From an uncultured Prevotella sp. (lineage in GTDB: Bacteria > Bacteroidota > Bacteroidia > Bacteroidales > Bacteroidaceae), in contig CAJOHJ010000006.1 in NCBI GenBank assembly GCA_905234265.1, positions 62,001-126,000 on the forward strand: a DNA stretch of 64,000 nucleotides, read 5' to 3'. Positions within the stretch are counted from its first letter, which is position 1. Every line of letters starts with the position of its first letter. The position numbers and the translations under genes were made by a program. Under the pieces are notes generated by a model. That model was given only the letters and a program-made list of their open reading frames with translations, did no database searches and was not told where the DNA came from. This document shows positions 46,734 to 53,911 of this stretch, one piece after another.

Positions 46734-47897
46734 ATGAAAATCAAGAAAGCTTTATTGTCTTGCCTGTTGATGGCTGGCGTGCTTACAGCATCTGCCCAGG
46801 ATCAGCAGCCCAAGACTGAGTACGTACACAATCCATATTGGTATGTACAACTGCAAGGTGGTGCCCAGTACACTCTGGGTGAGGTTAACTTCAAAGACCT
46901 TATATCGCCTAACGTGCAGGTTTCTTTCGGCCGTCAGTTCACACCGGTGTTCGGCGCACGTCTGTCTGTGAATGCATGGCAGAGCAAGGCTGGCATCAAC
47001 GAGGGCGACAACCCCACATGGAAGTGGAAGTATGTTGCACCGGGCGTTGACGCTATGTTCAACCTCTCTAACCTGTTCTGCGGATACAACCCCAACCGCA
47101 TCTTCAACTTCTCAGTGTTCGGCGGTCTGGGCGCTAACATCGCATGGGACAACAAGAAGGATGACATCATCGCTGCTGCTGCTGCTGCCTATCCTCAGTA
47201 CCAGCAGCTCTACGGCACTCCTGCCGAGAACGTTGCCTACGTATGGGACGGCACTAAGACTCGCCTCTACGGACGTGCCGGCGTTGCTGCCGACTTCCGC
47301 CTGAGCGACGCTGTCAGCGTTGGTCTCGAGGTCAATGCTAACACTCTCAGCGACCACTACAACTCTAAGAAGGCTGGCAACTGGGACTGGTACTTCAACG
47401 CCCTCGCTGGTGTGAAGATTAACCTTGGCAAGACCCACACCGTTCGCACCATCGAGGCTCCGAAGCCCGTCGAGAAGGTTGTTGAGCGCGTTGTCGAGCG
47501 TGTTGTCGAGAAGTGCCCATGTCCTCCTGCTCCAGCACAGGTTGCTCCGCAGGCTGCTACAGAGGCCAAGGCTGAGGCCTTCCGCCGCGACGTATTCTTC
47601 AAGATCGGCAAGAACTGGATCGAGCAGAAGGAAATGCAGAAGGTTAGAGAAGTTGCTGAGTACATGAAGGAACATCCTGACTGCACTGTCGAGATTACCG
47701 GCTATGCTGACAAGGGTACTGGTAACAAGCGTATCAACGACTCGCTGTCTAAGCGTCGTGCCGAGGCCGTTCGCCAGGCTCTCATCCGCAACTACAAGAT
47801 TGCTCCTGCACGCATCAAGACTGACTATAAGGGTGACACCGTTCAGCCGTTCGCTAAGGACTACGAGAACCGTGTAGCTATCTGTATCGTTGACTAA
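46734..47897 (+). CDS. OmpA-family outer-membrane protein
   Basis: 387 residues. The signal peptide ends near LTASAQ. An eight-strand-like N-terminal barrel (about 30-235) contains YWYVQLQGGAQYTLGE, and a valine-rich linker has repeats of VVERVVE followed by a CPCPPAPA turn. The C-terminal OmpA domain (about 285-387) has the peptidoglycan-binding pattern VEITGYADKGTGNKRINDSLSKRRA. It anchors the outer membrane to peptidoglycan. It is co-transcribed with the lipoprotein upstream, and a strong terminator follows. Confidence 0.93.
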   Translation: MKIKKALLSCLLMAGVLTASAQDQQPKTEYVHNPYWYVQLQGGAQYTLGEVNFKDLISPNVQVSFGRQFTPVFGARLSVNAWQSKAGINEGDNPTWKWKYVAPGVDAMFNLSNLFCGYNPNRIFNFSVFGGLGANIAWDNKKDDIIAAAAAAYPQYQQLYGTPAENVAYVWDGTKTRLYGRAGVAADFRLSDAVSVGLEVNANTLSDHYNSKKAGNWDWYFNALAGVKINLGKTHTVRTIEAPKPVEKVVERVVERVVEKCPCPPAPAQVAPQAATEAKAEAFRRDVFFKIGKNWIEQKEMQKVREVAEYMKEHPDCTVEITGYADKGTGNKRINDSLSKRRAEAVRQALIRNYKIAPARIKTDYKGDTVQPFAKDYENRVAICIVD

Positions 47898-47918
47898 TCA
47901 TCAATAACGATAAATGAT

Positions 47919-47974
47919 AATTGTCTGGCATTGCACCGGCACTCCAGAGTTCCGGGCGTGCCAGACAATTTTTT
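47919..47974 (+). terminator. Intrinsic terminator after ompA
   Basis: A 12-bp perfect stem (AATTGTCTGGCA 47919-47930, partner 47959-47970), an inner CCGG pair, then TTTT. Confidence 0.92.
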
Positions 47975-48008
47975 GCAATAATCGTCAAAAACTTAACCAG
48001 ACACTATT

Positions 48009-49109
48009 ATGAGAAAAATCTTTCTTTCATTGTTGTTCCTGCCGCTGACGCTTTTCGCGCAGGGTGGACAGCTCAACGGCTCAGGATACTACCGTGTCCA
48101 GAACGTTGCTTCGGGACGTTATTTCTCGATAGTCGACAATAAGAGTACTTATGTCGGGGCTAACAAAGACGACCTGAATGCTTTCCTCATGCTTGAGGAT
48201 TTTGAGGCTAACGTTGCGCACAACCCCGCAACCATCTGCTACTTCGAGCAGACAAGCGGCGGATATAACCTGCTCGGCCAGGACTTGAACCTCTACAATC
48301 TTGCCGGCACTTATTTGCAGACGCGGGCTATGTCCGGCGGCTCTTACAGGCTATATGGAACATCGTCGACTGTCGTGATTTACTTGGTAGACTACACGGC
48401 CGGCGGATGGACTCATCCTGCTACGGGTGGCGGTAAGCTTAACTGGTATCTGCTGCCCGTCAACCAGACGGACACGCAGTATTTCGGCATTAAGCCCGAC
48501 GTGCAGGCTACCTTCGACGGCGCCTACTGGAACACTACTTACGCAGGCTTCTCGTTCAAGCCTTCGAACAGCAAGGACAAGGTGTATCGCGTCGACCGCA
48601 TTGTGGGCAGCTACGCCATCATCAAGGAAATCACGGGCCTGGTGCCGCAGAACACTCCCGTGCTGGTGAAGACTACGACAAGCGCTCCTTCGCAGAACAA
48701 GATGACGCTGCAGTATAGCACTGCCGCAGCATCCTCTGTGGGAAGCAATCTGCTGCGTGGCAACTTCTACTGCAACGACGAGGAAGGACAGCCGCAGCAC
48801 CGCAACCTCACGGCTTACAATCCGCAGACCATGCGCGTCCTGGGCGTGTCCAGCAGTGGCAAGCCGGCGTTCGTGAAGAGCGACATTCAGTATCTGCCTG
48901 CCAACAAGTGCTACTTGCAGGTGGCTGCCAATGCGCCAGACGTTATCCGCATTGTCACCGAAGAGGAATATGCGGTGGCAGGCATCAACGACGTCACCCT
49001 CTCAACGGTTGACGCCAATGCTCCTGTCTTCGACCTTCAGGGTCGCCGCGTTGCCAATCCGCAGAAAGGCGTCTTCATACAAGGCGGAAAGAAAATCGTT
49101 GTTCGCTGA
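48009..49109 (+). CDS. Secreted protein with a T9SS-like C-terminal tail
   Basis: 366 residues; the signal peptide ends near FAQGG. The first half begins with a lectin/carbohydrate-like start (SGYYRVQNVASGRYFSIVDNKS). The middle is beta-rich with no known domain. The end VFDLQGRRVANP, then KGVFIQGGKKIVVR, is the short tail common on secreted Prevotella proteins, and similar in layout to type IX sorting tails. The 53912 protein has the same tail. Surface attachment or release by the SprA route is inferred. Confidence 0.78.
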   Translation: MRKIFLSLLFLPLTLFAQGGQLNGSGYYRVQNVASGRYFSIVDNKSTYVGANKDDLNAFLMLEDFEANVAHNPATICYFEQTSGGYNLLGQDLNLYNLAGTYLQTRAMSGGSYRLYGTSSTVVIYLVDYTAGGWTHPATGGGKLNWYLLPVNQTDTQYFGIKPDVQATFDGAYWNTTYAGFSFKPSNSKDKVYRVDRIVGSYAIIKEITGLVPQNTPVLVKTTTSAPSQNKMTLQYSTAAASSVGSNLLRGNFYCNDEEGQPQHRNLTAYNPQTMRVLGVSSSGKPAFVKSDIQYLPANKCYLQVAANAPDVIRIVTEEEYAVAGINDVTLSTVDANAPVFDLQGRRVANPQKGVFIQGGKKIVVR

Positions 49110-49124
49110 AAAGAAGTAAAAGAG

Positions 49125-49201
49125 AACTGTGAAAAGTGAAAAATTTGCTGCCGCCCCTGATTATTAGGAGAGCGGCAGCAAATTTTTCACTTTTCACAGT
49201 T
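49125..49201. terminator. 30-bp perfect inverted repeat between convergent genes
   Basis: 49125-49154 and 49172-49201 are exact reverse complements (30 of 30) around a 17-base loop. Each arm joins GTGAAAAGTGAA units to TTTGCTGCCGC, the same words as in the repeats at argS and sprA. It probably works as a bidirectional terminator; A/T-rich ends support this on both strands. Confidence 0.85.
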
Positions 49202-49211
49202 CACTTTTCCC

Positions 49212-50219
49212 TTAAAAAATCGTTTTTGTAACTCTCAGGTTTATCACTGGAAAAACCTTCAGACCGTCGATAAAGTCGACATAGCTGCCAACCTTGCCGC
49301 CAATTCCTGTAACGTCCTTGGCAAGGTCGGTGCCGTCGTGCGTCACAACGCTTGGCGTGCCGCCCCAGAACATCAGGCCGCAGTCGAAGCCTATGCGCAC
49401 TGTCTTGTCTTTCTTCAGCAGCTGGCCGTCGTAGCCGAAGCCTAAGTAGGGCTTGAAGCTGTTGGTATGCACTTCGCAAGTTACCTTGCTGTTGCCGTCA
49501 GGCGTCATGCGGTAGACGTCGCCCTCGTGGTGGACGATGTTGCCGTCTGCATCGACGACGTCATGCGTGTATGTGCCAAGGCCGATGCCTACCCAGCCGA
49601 TTTCAAGCAGCTTGTCTTCGATGGTAGGGTCGAGATACATTTCGTATCCGTTATGATCGATGAGCGGAATCAAGTTGTCGTGGTTTAAGTCCTGGTCGGC
49701 AATATAATAAAGGTGGTTGTACATGTTCACTGCCGACAGCGACGGTGCGTCGTCGAGCGAGTTGACGGCCTCTGCCACCTTCTTCGGCCCCCAGTGGAAG
49801 CCGGCAGTGATGTGCCAGTGCTTGTTGCGGAAAGGGAAGATGTCGAACAGAAGCTTGTAGTTCCACATCACGGGCTTGCCAATCATGTCCACTTCTGAGT
49901 CGGCGTGATAGCCGGTGAAGCTTTCGAGGAAGGAAGCCATCTTCTCAAAGCGGGTGTTGGAGATTTCGCCGTCGCTGCCGAACGACTGTATGCCGAAGGT
50001 CATGGTGCGCTCAAAGTGTGGCATCACCTCAAAACCCGTCCGCACGTTGAGGAAATCAGTCAGTGGCGCTGACACGTCGACGCCGACGCCGGTGGTGCCG
50101 AGCGTCACGCCGACAGCCAGATGGCTGAAGGGCTTGTCGCCGGTATTCTCGAAATTCTGTCCGTTGGCGGTGGTTGCCGAAAGCAGCAGTGCAGCTGCAA
50201 CTATGAGATTTCTTGTCAT
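49212..50219 (-). CDS. Predicted outer-membrane beta-barrel protein, unknown family
   Basis: 335 residues from the ATG at 50219, which begins a clean signal peptide (VAAALLLSATTANGQ). An in-frame ATG at 50240 is an alternative. The mature part alternates short strands with loops: FSHLAVGVTLGTTGVGVDV, FKPYLGFGYDGQLL, VRIGFDCGLMFWGG and a final strand ending KVFPVINLRVTKTIF (C-terminal Phe). All point to a barrel. Its function is unknown. It is divergent from paaK and has its own promoter. Confidence 0.75.
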   Translation of the reverse strand: MTRNLIVAAALLLSATTANGQNFENTGDKPFSHLAVGVTLGTTGVGVDVSAPLTDFLNVRTGFEVMPHFERTMTFGIQSFGSDGEISNTRFEKMASFLESFTGYHADSEVDMIGKPVMWNYKLLFDIFPFRNKHWHITAGFHWGPKKVAEAVNSLDDAPSLSAVNMYNHLYYIADQDLNHDNLIPLIDHNGYEMYLDPTIEDKLLEIGWVGIGLGTYTHDVVDADGNIVHHEGDVYRMTPDGNSKVTCEVHTNSFKPYLGFGYDGQLLKKDKTVRIGFDCGLMFWGGTPSVVTHDGTDLAKDVTGIGGKVGSYVDFIDGLKVFPVINLRVTKTIF

Positions 50220-50284
50220 TGTCTTTCTTGTTATTGTCATTGGCGTCAGACCCTTCACAGGCGGTGTGCCGCAATAATTCGCTG

Positions 50285-50315
50285 CAAAAGTAGGATAAAA
50301 ATAACAAATATCCAA
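50285..50315 (-). promoter_or_regulatory. Promoter of the barrel-protein gene
   Basis: Minus strand: TTG at 50313-50315, 20 bases, TACTTTTG at 50285-50292. Confidence 0.7.
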
Positions 50316-50323
50316 TAAAAATG

Positions 50324-50354
50324 TTTGTTTTCTATGTTCTTTTGACTAATTTTG
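50324..50354 (+). promoter_or_regulatory. Promoter of paaK
   Basis: Near-consensus: TTTG (50324-50327), 19 bases, TAATTTTG (50347-50354). The two divergent promoters are only 8 bases apart. Confidence 0.85.
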
Positions 50355-50421
50355 CAAAGGAGAAAAACGTATAGTTACTAAAAACAATTCTATTTTTTCT
50401 ACATCACAAAAACTAACCACC

Positions 50422-51720
50422 ATGATTTGGAATGAAACAGTGGAATGCATGAGCCGCGAACAGCTTCGCGAGATACAGAGCATTCGTTTGCGAAAGATGG
50501 CCGAGTATGTCTATCACAACACTCCTTTCTATCGCAAGAAATTTCAAGAGATGGGCCTTGAGCCTGGCGACATCCGTTCTATCGACGACATCACCAAGCT
50601 GCCCTTTACCAACAAGCTTGACTTGCGCGACAACTATCCCTTCGGCCTTGCCGCAGTTCCCATGTCGCAGATTGTGCGCATTCACGCTTCCAGCGGAACT
50701 ACGGGAAAGCCTGTCGTTGTGCTGCACACAAGGAAAGACCTTGCCATGTGGGCTGAGGCCATCTCGCGTGCATTCACGGCATACGGCGCCACTAAGGACG
50801 ACATCTTCCAGGTTAGCTACGGCTATGGCCTGTTCACCGGTGGACTGGGCGCCCACGACGGTGCCACCAACATCGGCGCCAGCGTCATCCCCATGTCCAG
50901 CGGCAATACGCAGAAGCAGATAACGCTGATGCACGACTTCGGAGCCACCGTGCTTTGCTGCACGCCGTCGTATGCCATGTTCCTCGGCGAGGCCATGCAG
51001 GAGTGTGAATGGCCGCGCGAAGAGTTCAAGCTGAAGATTGGTGCCTTTGGTGCTGAGCCGTGGACTGAGAAGATGCGCCAGAAGCTGGAGCAGGTGATGG
51101 GCATCAAGGCATACGACATCTACGGGCTTTCTGAAATTGCCGGACCAGGCGTCGGCTATGAGTGCGAATGCCAGAACGGCACGCATCTCAATGAAGACTA
51201 TTTCTATCCTGAAATTCTTAATCCGGAAACGGGCGAGCCTATGCCGGAAGGCCAGCTGGGCGAGCTTACGTTCACGCATCTTACCAAGGAAGGCATGCCG
51301 CTGCTGCGCTACCGTACGCACGACCTTACTGCCCTGCACTACGAGAAGTGCAGCTGCGGCAGAACGCTGGTGCGCATGGACCGCATACTTGGCCGCTGCG
51401 ACGATATGCTCATCATCCGCGGCGTCAACGTGTTCCCCTCGCAGATAGAAGACGTAATCCTGAAGCAGCAGGAGTTCGAGCCGCACTTCCTGCTGACTGT
51501 CGACCGCGTGAACAATACCGACACCAGCGAGCTGAAGGTGGAGGTGAAGGAAGACTACTTCACCGACGACATGGCTACGATGGTAGGCCTGCAGAAGAAA
51601 CTGGAAGGCGAGCTGCGCAGCGTCATCGGCCTCGGCTTCAAGGTGAAGCTCGTGGAGCCGAAGGGCATAGAGCGTTCTACTGGCAAGGCAAAGCGCGTCA
51701 TCGACAACAGAAAACTCTGA
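50422..51720 (+). CDS. paaK: Phenylacetate-CoA ligase family enzyme
   Basis: 432 residues, AMP-forming acyl-CoA ligase. The ATP-binding loop is HASSGTTGKPVVV near 93-105; YDIYGLSEIAGPG is the central motif, and the C-terminal GRCDDMLIIRGVNVFPSQIED is the lysine-domain hinge. In gut Bacteroidota such enzymes activate aryl acetic acids (phenylacetate or indoleacetate), also for the 2-oxoacid pathway. The next gene, a two-ACT protein, is its common neighbour and may be a regulatory partner. Substrate not proven. Confidence 0.92.
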   Translation: MIWNETVECMSREQLREIQSIRLRKMAEYVYHNTPFYRKKFQEMGLEPGDIRSIDDITKLPFTNKLDLRDNYPFGLAAVPMSQIVRIHASSGTTGKPVVVLHTRKDLAMWAEAISRAFTAYGATKDDIFQVSYGYGLFTGGLGAHDGATNIGASVIPMSSGNTQKQITLMHDFGATVLCCTPSYAMFLGEAMQECEWPREEFKLKIGAFGAEPWTEKMRQKLEQVMGIKAYDIYGLSEIAGPGVGYECECQNGTHLNEDYFYPEILNPETGEPMPEGQLGELTFTHLTKEGMPLLRYRTHDLTALHYEKCSCGRTLVRMDRILGRCDDMLIIRGVNVFPSQIEDVILKQQEFEPHFLLTVDRVNNTDTSELKVEVKEDYFTDDMATMVGLQKKLEGELRSVIGLGFKVKLVEPKGIERSTGKAKRVIDNRKL

Positions 51721-51750
51721 ACATTCAATAACTAAATAAATGAATACAAG

Positions 51751-52176
51751 ATGTTAGCAAAACAATTATCAGTATTTCTTGAGAATAAGTCAGGCCGTCT
51801 GACAGAAGTTACCGACGTGTTGGGCGAAGCCGGCATCAACCTGTCGGCCATGAGCATTGCCGACAACAGCGATTTCGGCATTCTGCGCTGCATCGTCAGC
51901 GACCCGGACAAAGCATATCAGGTGCTTAAGGCTGCCCACTTTGCAGTGAAGATTACCGACGTCATCGGCTTCGTGTGTCCCAACACCAGCGGCTCGCTGG
52001 CCAAGGTGCTGCGCATGCTCAGCGACAGTGGCGTGTTCATTGAGTACATGTACTCATTTGCCAACGGCGACGTGGCGCATGTCATCATCCGTCCCACCGA
52101 CCTTGAGAGCTGTGAGCGCATTCTCACGGAGAAGAAGGTAGACCTGCTGGCCGCCAGCGACCTCTACAAGCTGTAA
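51751..52176 (+). CDS. Double ACT-domain protein
   Basis: 141 residues made of two ACT units (about 1-70 and 71-141). The first begins KQLSVFLENKSGRLTEVTDVL and the second GFVCPNTSGSLAKVLRMLSDSG. ACT domains bind amino acids, so it probably senses one and adjusts activity of a partner. It lies 30 bases after paaK, and the pairing with phenylacetate-CoA ligase is frequent in this phylum, which suggests aromatic amino-acid breakdown or synthesis. Cytoplasmic. Confidence 0.9.
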   Translation: MLAKQLSVFLENKSGRLTEVTDVLGEAGINLSAMSIADNSDFGILRCIVSDPDKAYQVLKAAHFAVKITDVIGFVCPNTSGSLAKVLRMLSDSGVFIEYMYSFANGDVAHVIIRPTDLESCERILTEKKVDLLAASDLYKL

Positions 52177-52190
52177 TTAAGACTGTTCCA

Positions 52191-52219
52191 AGCCCCTCCT
52201 GGCCGGGAGGGGCTTTTTC
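52191..52219 (+). terminator. Intrinsic terminator after the ACT gene
   Basis: A 9-bp perfect stem (AGCCCCTCC/GGAGGGGCT at 52191-52199 and 52206-52214), a 6-base loop, then TTTT. Confidence 0.95.
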
Positions 52220-52252
52220 TGTGGCTAAAAAGAAATTTAGAAGATATATAGA

Positions 52253-53419
52253 ATGATAGAGAAGTGTAGGGAATTCTTTTCCAAACCGTTTTTCAGCGAC
52301 TTCCGCACCCTCTTTGGGCTGTGGCTTCTGCTGCCATTGATAGCGGCGGTGATGAAGCTGCACAGCTGCAACAATTTCCTGATATTCCGTGGAGTGTTCT
52401 GGCACGCCTGGAACGGCACGTCGCTCTATGCAGCCTATCCGGCGGAGTATTTCGACACCAATCATTACGGGCCGCTGTTCTCTCTGGTGATAGCCCCCTT
52501 TGCCGTGATGCCGCTGTTTGTCGGCCTGCTGCTGTGGCTGGTGGCTCTGTCGATGTTTCTCTACGTGGCCGTCCGCCGCTCTCAGCTGACGCGCTATCAG
52601 CAGCTCTTCGTCCTGTGGTTTTGCGCCCACGAGCTGCTGACAGCCCTCTACATGCAGCAGTTCAACATTGCCATTGCCGCCATCATCCTGCTCAGCTACT
52701 ATCTCATTGAGCGTGAGCGCGACCTGTGGGCGGCTTTCTTCATAGTCTTCGGCACTTTCGTGAAGCTTTACGGCATAGTAGGCCTGGCGTTCTTCTTCTT
52801 CTCTAAGCATAAAGGCCGCTTTGTCGCCTCGCTGCTCTTCTGGGCGGTGGTGATGCTGGTGGCGCCAATGGTGTTCCACGGCCCCGACTACGTCTTCAGC
52901 CAGTATGGCGAATGGTATGCCAGCCTTAGCGGCAAGAACGAAGAGAACCTCTATTCCATGGGGCAGAACATATCGCTGTTAGGCATGGTGCGCAAGATGC
53001 TGCCCATTGCCGCCTATAGCGACCTGTGGCTCATCGTCCCCGGGCTGCTGCTCTTCGGGCTGCCTTACCTGCGTCTGTCGCAGTATCGCTGCGTGGCTTT
53101 CCGCCAGACGCTGCTGGCCTCAGTGCTGATGTTCGTGGTGCTGTTCTCCACTGGCAGCGAGTCCAGCGGCTACATCATCTGCTTCGTGGGCATCTGCATC
53201 TGGTACACCTGTGTGCCTTGGCGGCGCACGCGGTGGGACGTAGCGCTCATGGTGCTGGCCTTCGTGCTTAGCAGTCTGTCGCCCAGCGACCTCTTCCCTG
53301 CCTATCTGCGCCGCGAGTGGGTGCAGCCCTACGCCCTGAAGGCGCTGCCCATCACGCTGATATGGCTGAAGCTGAGCTACGAAATGCTTGTCCGCAACTA
53401 CGGCACCGTGCAGAAGTAG
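52253..53419 (+). CDS. Polytopic membrane protein, GT87/DUF2029-like glycosyltransferase
   Basis: 388 residues with about ten hydrophobic spans. Features of the GT87 group (polyprenyl-sugar-dependent mannosyltransferases) include the early sequence GTSLYAAYPAEYFDTNHYGPLFSLVIAPF, read near 55-84, with an acidic/aromatic loop, and conserved GLLLWLVAL. It would use a lipid-linked sugar on the periplasmic side; acceptor unknown. It stands alone after a strong terminator, with no visible promoter in the 76-base gap. The assignment as GT87 is by pattern, not certain. Confidence 0.75.
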   Translation: MIEKCREFFSKPFFSDFRTLFGLWLLLPLIAAVMKLHSCNNFLIFRGVFWHAWNGTSLYAAYPAEYFDTNHYGPLFSLVIAPFAVMPLFVGLLLWLVALSMFLYVAVRRSQLTRYQQLFVLWFCAHELLTALYMQQFNIAIAAIILLSYYLIERERDLWAAFFIVFGTFVKLYGIVGLAFFFFSKHKGRFVASLLFWAVVMLVAPMVFHGPDYVFSQYGEWYASLSGKNEENLYSMGQNISLLGMVRKMLPIAAYSDLWLIVPGLLLFGLPYLRLSQYRCVAFRQTLLASVLMFVVLFSTGSESSGYIICFVGICIWYTCVPWRRTRWDVALMVLAFVLSSLSPSDLFPAYLRREWVQPYALKALPITLIWLKLSYEMLVRNYGTVQK

Positions 53420-53554
53420 CCCTCCACAATGTATGATTTGTGAGCGGTAAGAGGCTGCAGGGCTTTTTGCTGTGAATTATGCCGATTTTCTTGCATTTTA
53501 TATTTTTTTAAGAAATAAAATCTCTAAACAGTAAGGGGTTAGGGATTAATTTTT

Positions 53555-53562
53555 TATTTTTG
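53555..53562 (+). promoter_or_regulatory. -7 element TATTTTTG before a structured leader
   Basis: TAnnTTTG match 350 bases before the next ATG. The -33 position (about 53532) is a weak match. The first RNA hairpin begins about 12 bases downstream. Confidence 0.6.
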
Positions 53563-53569
53563 CCACGGA

Positions 53570-53841
53570 GTTTTCCTGCTTCGGCAGGCTCAGCAGGCTT
53601 CAGATGCATGGCGTTGCACGGCCGGCTGCAGGCTCTAAGACATTGGTGACTAACACATTAGAAGCAAGTTGTGCTTCGTCTTGTTATGTGAAATCTGGAA
53701 AATTTCAAGAATGTAGACAAGATGAGTGCAGTGAGTTTCCACGCGATAGCGTGGGAGTGCTGTATCCTATTCTTTTCTACATAGGTTTTCCAGAGCCTCA
53801 CATAAGAAGATGTAAGATGCATGCAGTCTTACGCTTTTTTT
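53570..53841 (+). ncRNA. Candidate structured RNA (sRNA or attenuator leader)
   Basis: Elements in order: CCTGC-TTCG-GCAGG with a UUCG tetraloop (53575-53588); GAAGC/GCTTC (53661-53677); a long-range ATGTAGA/TCTACAT pair (53711-53717 with 53776-53782) enclosing CCACGC-GATA-GCGTGG (53739-53754); and a terminator-like hairpin GTAAGA/TCTTAC (53812-53832) followed by T7 (53835-53841). A promoter sits just before and the terminator-like stem lies 71 bases before the 53912 ATG. No known RNA family is recognised. The rest of the 53420-53911 gap shows nothing else. Confidence 0.5.
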
Positions 53842-53911
53842 GTGTGCCTATGGCTGAGGGGAACTTACATTACACATTATTATATTTTATAACTAATAAC
53901 AAAAACAAAAA

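Noticed and set aside
52191..52219. Riboswitch at the ACT gene end
   Set aside because: It is a simple 9-bp stem with T run, a plain terminator.
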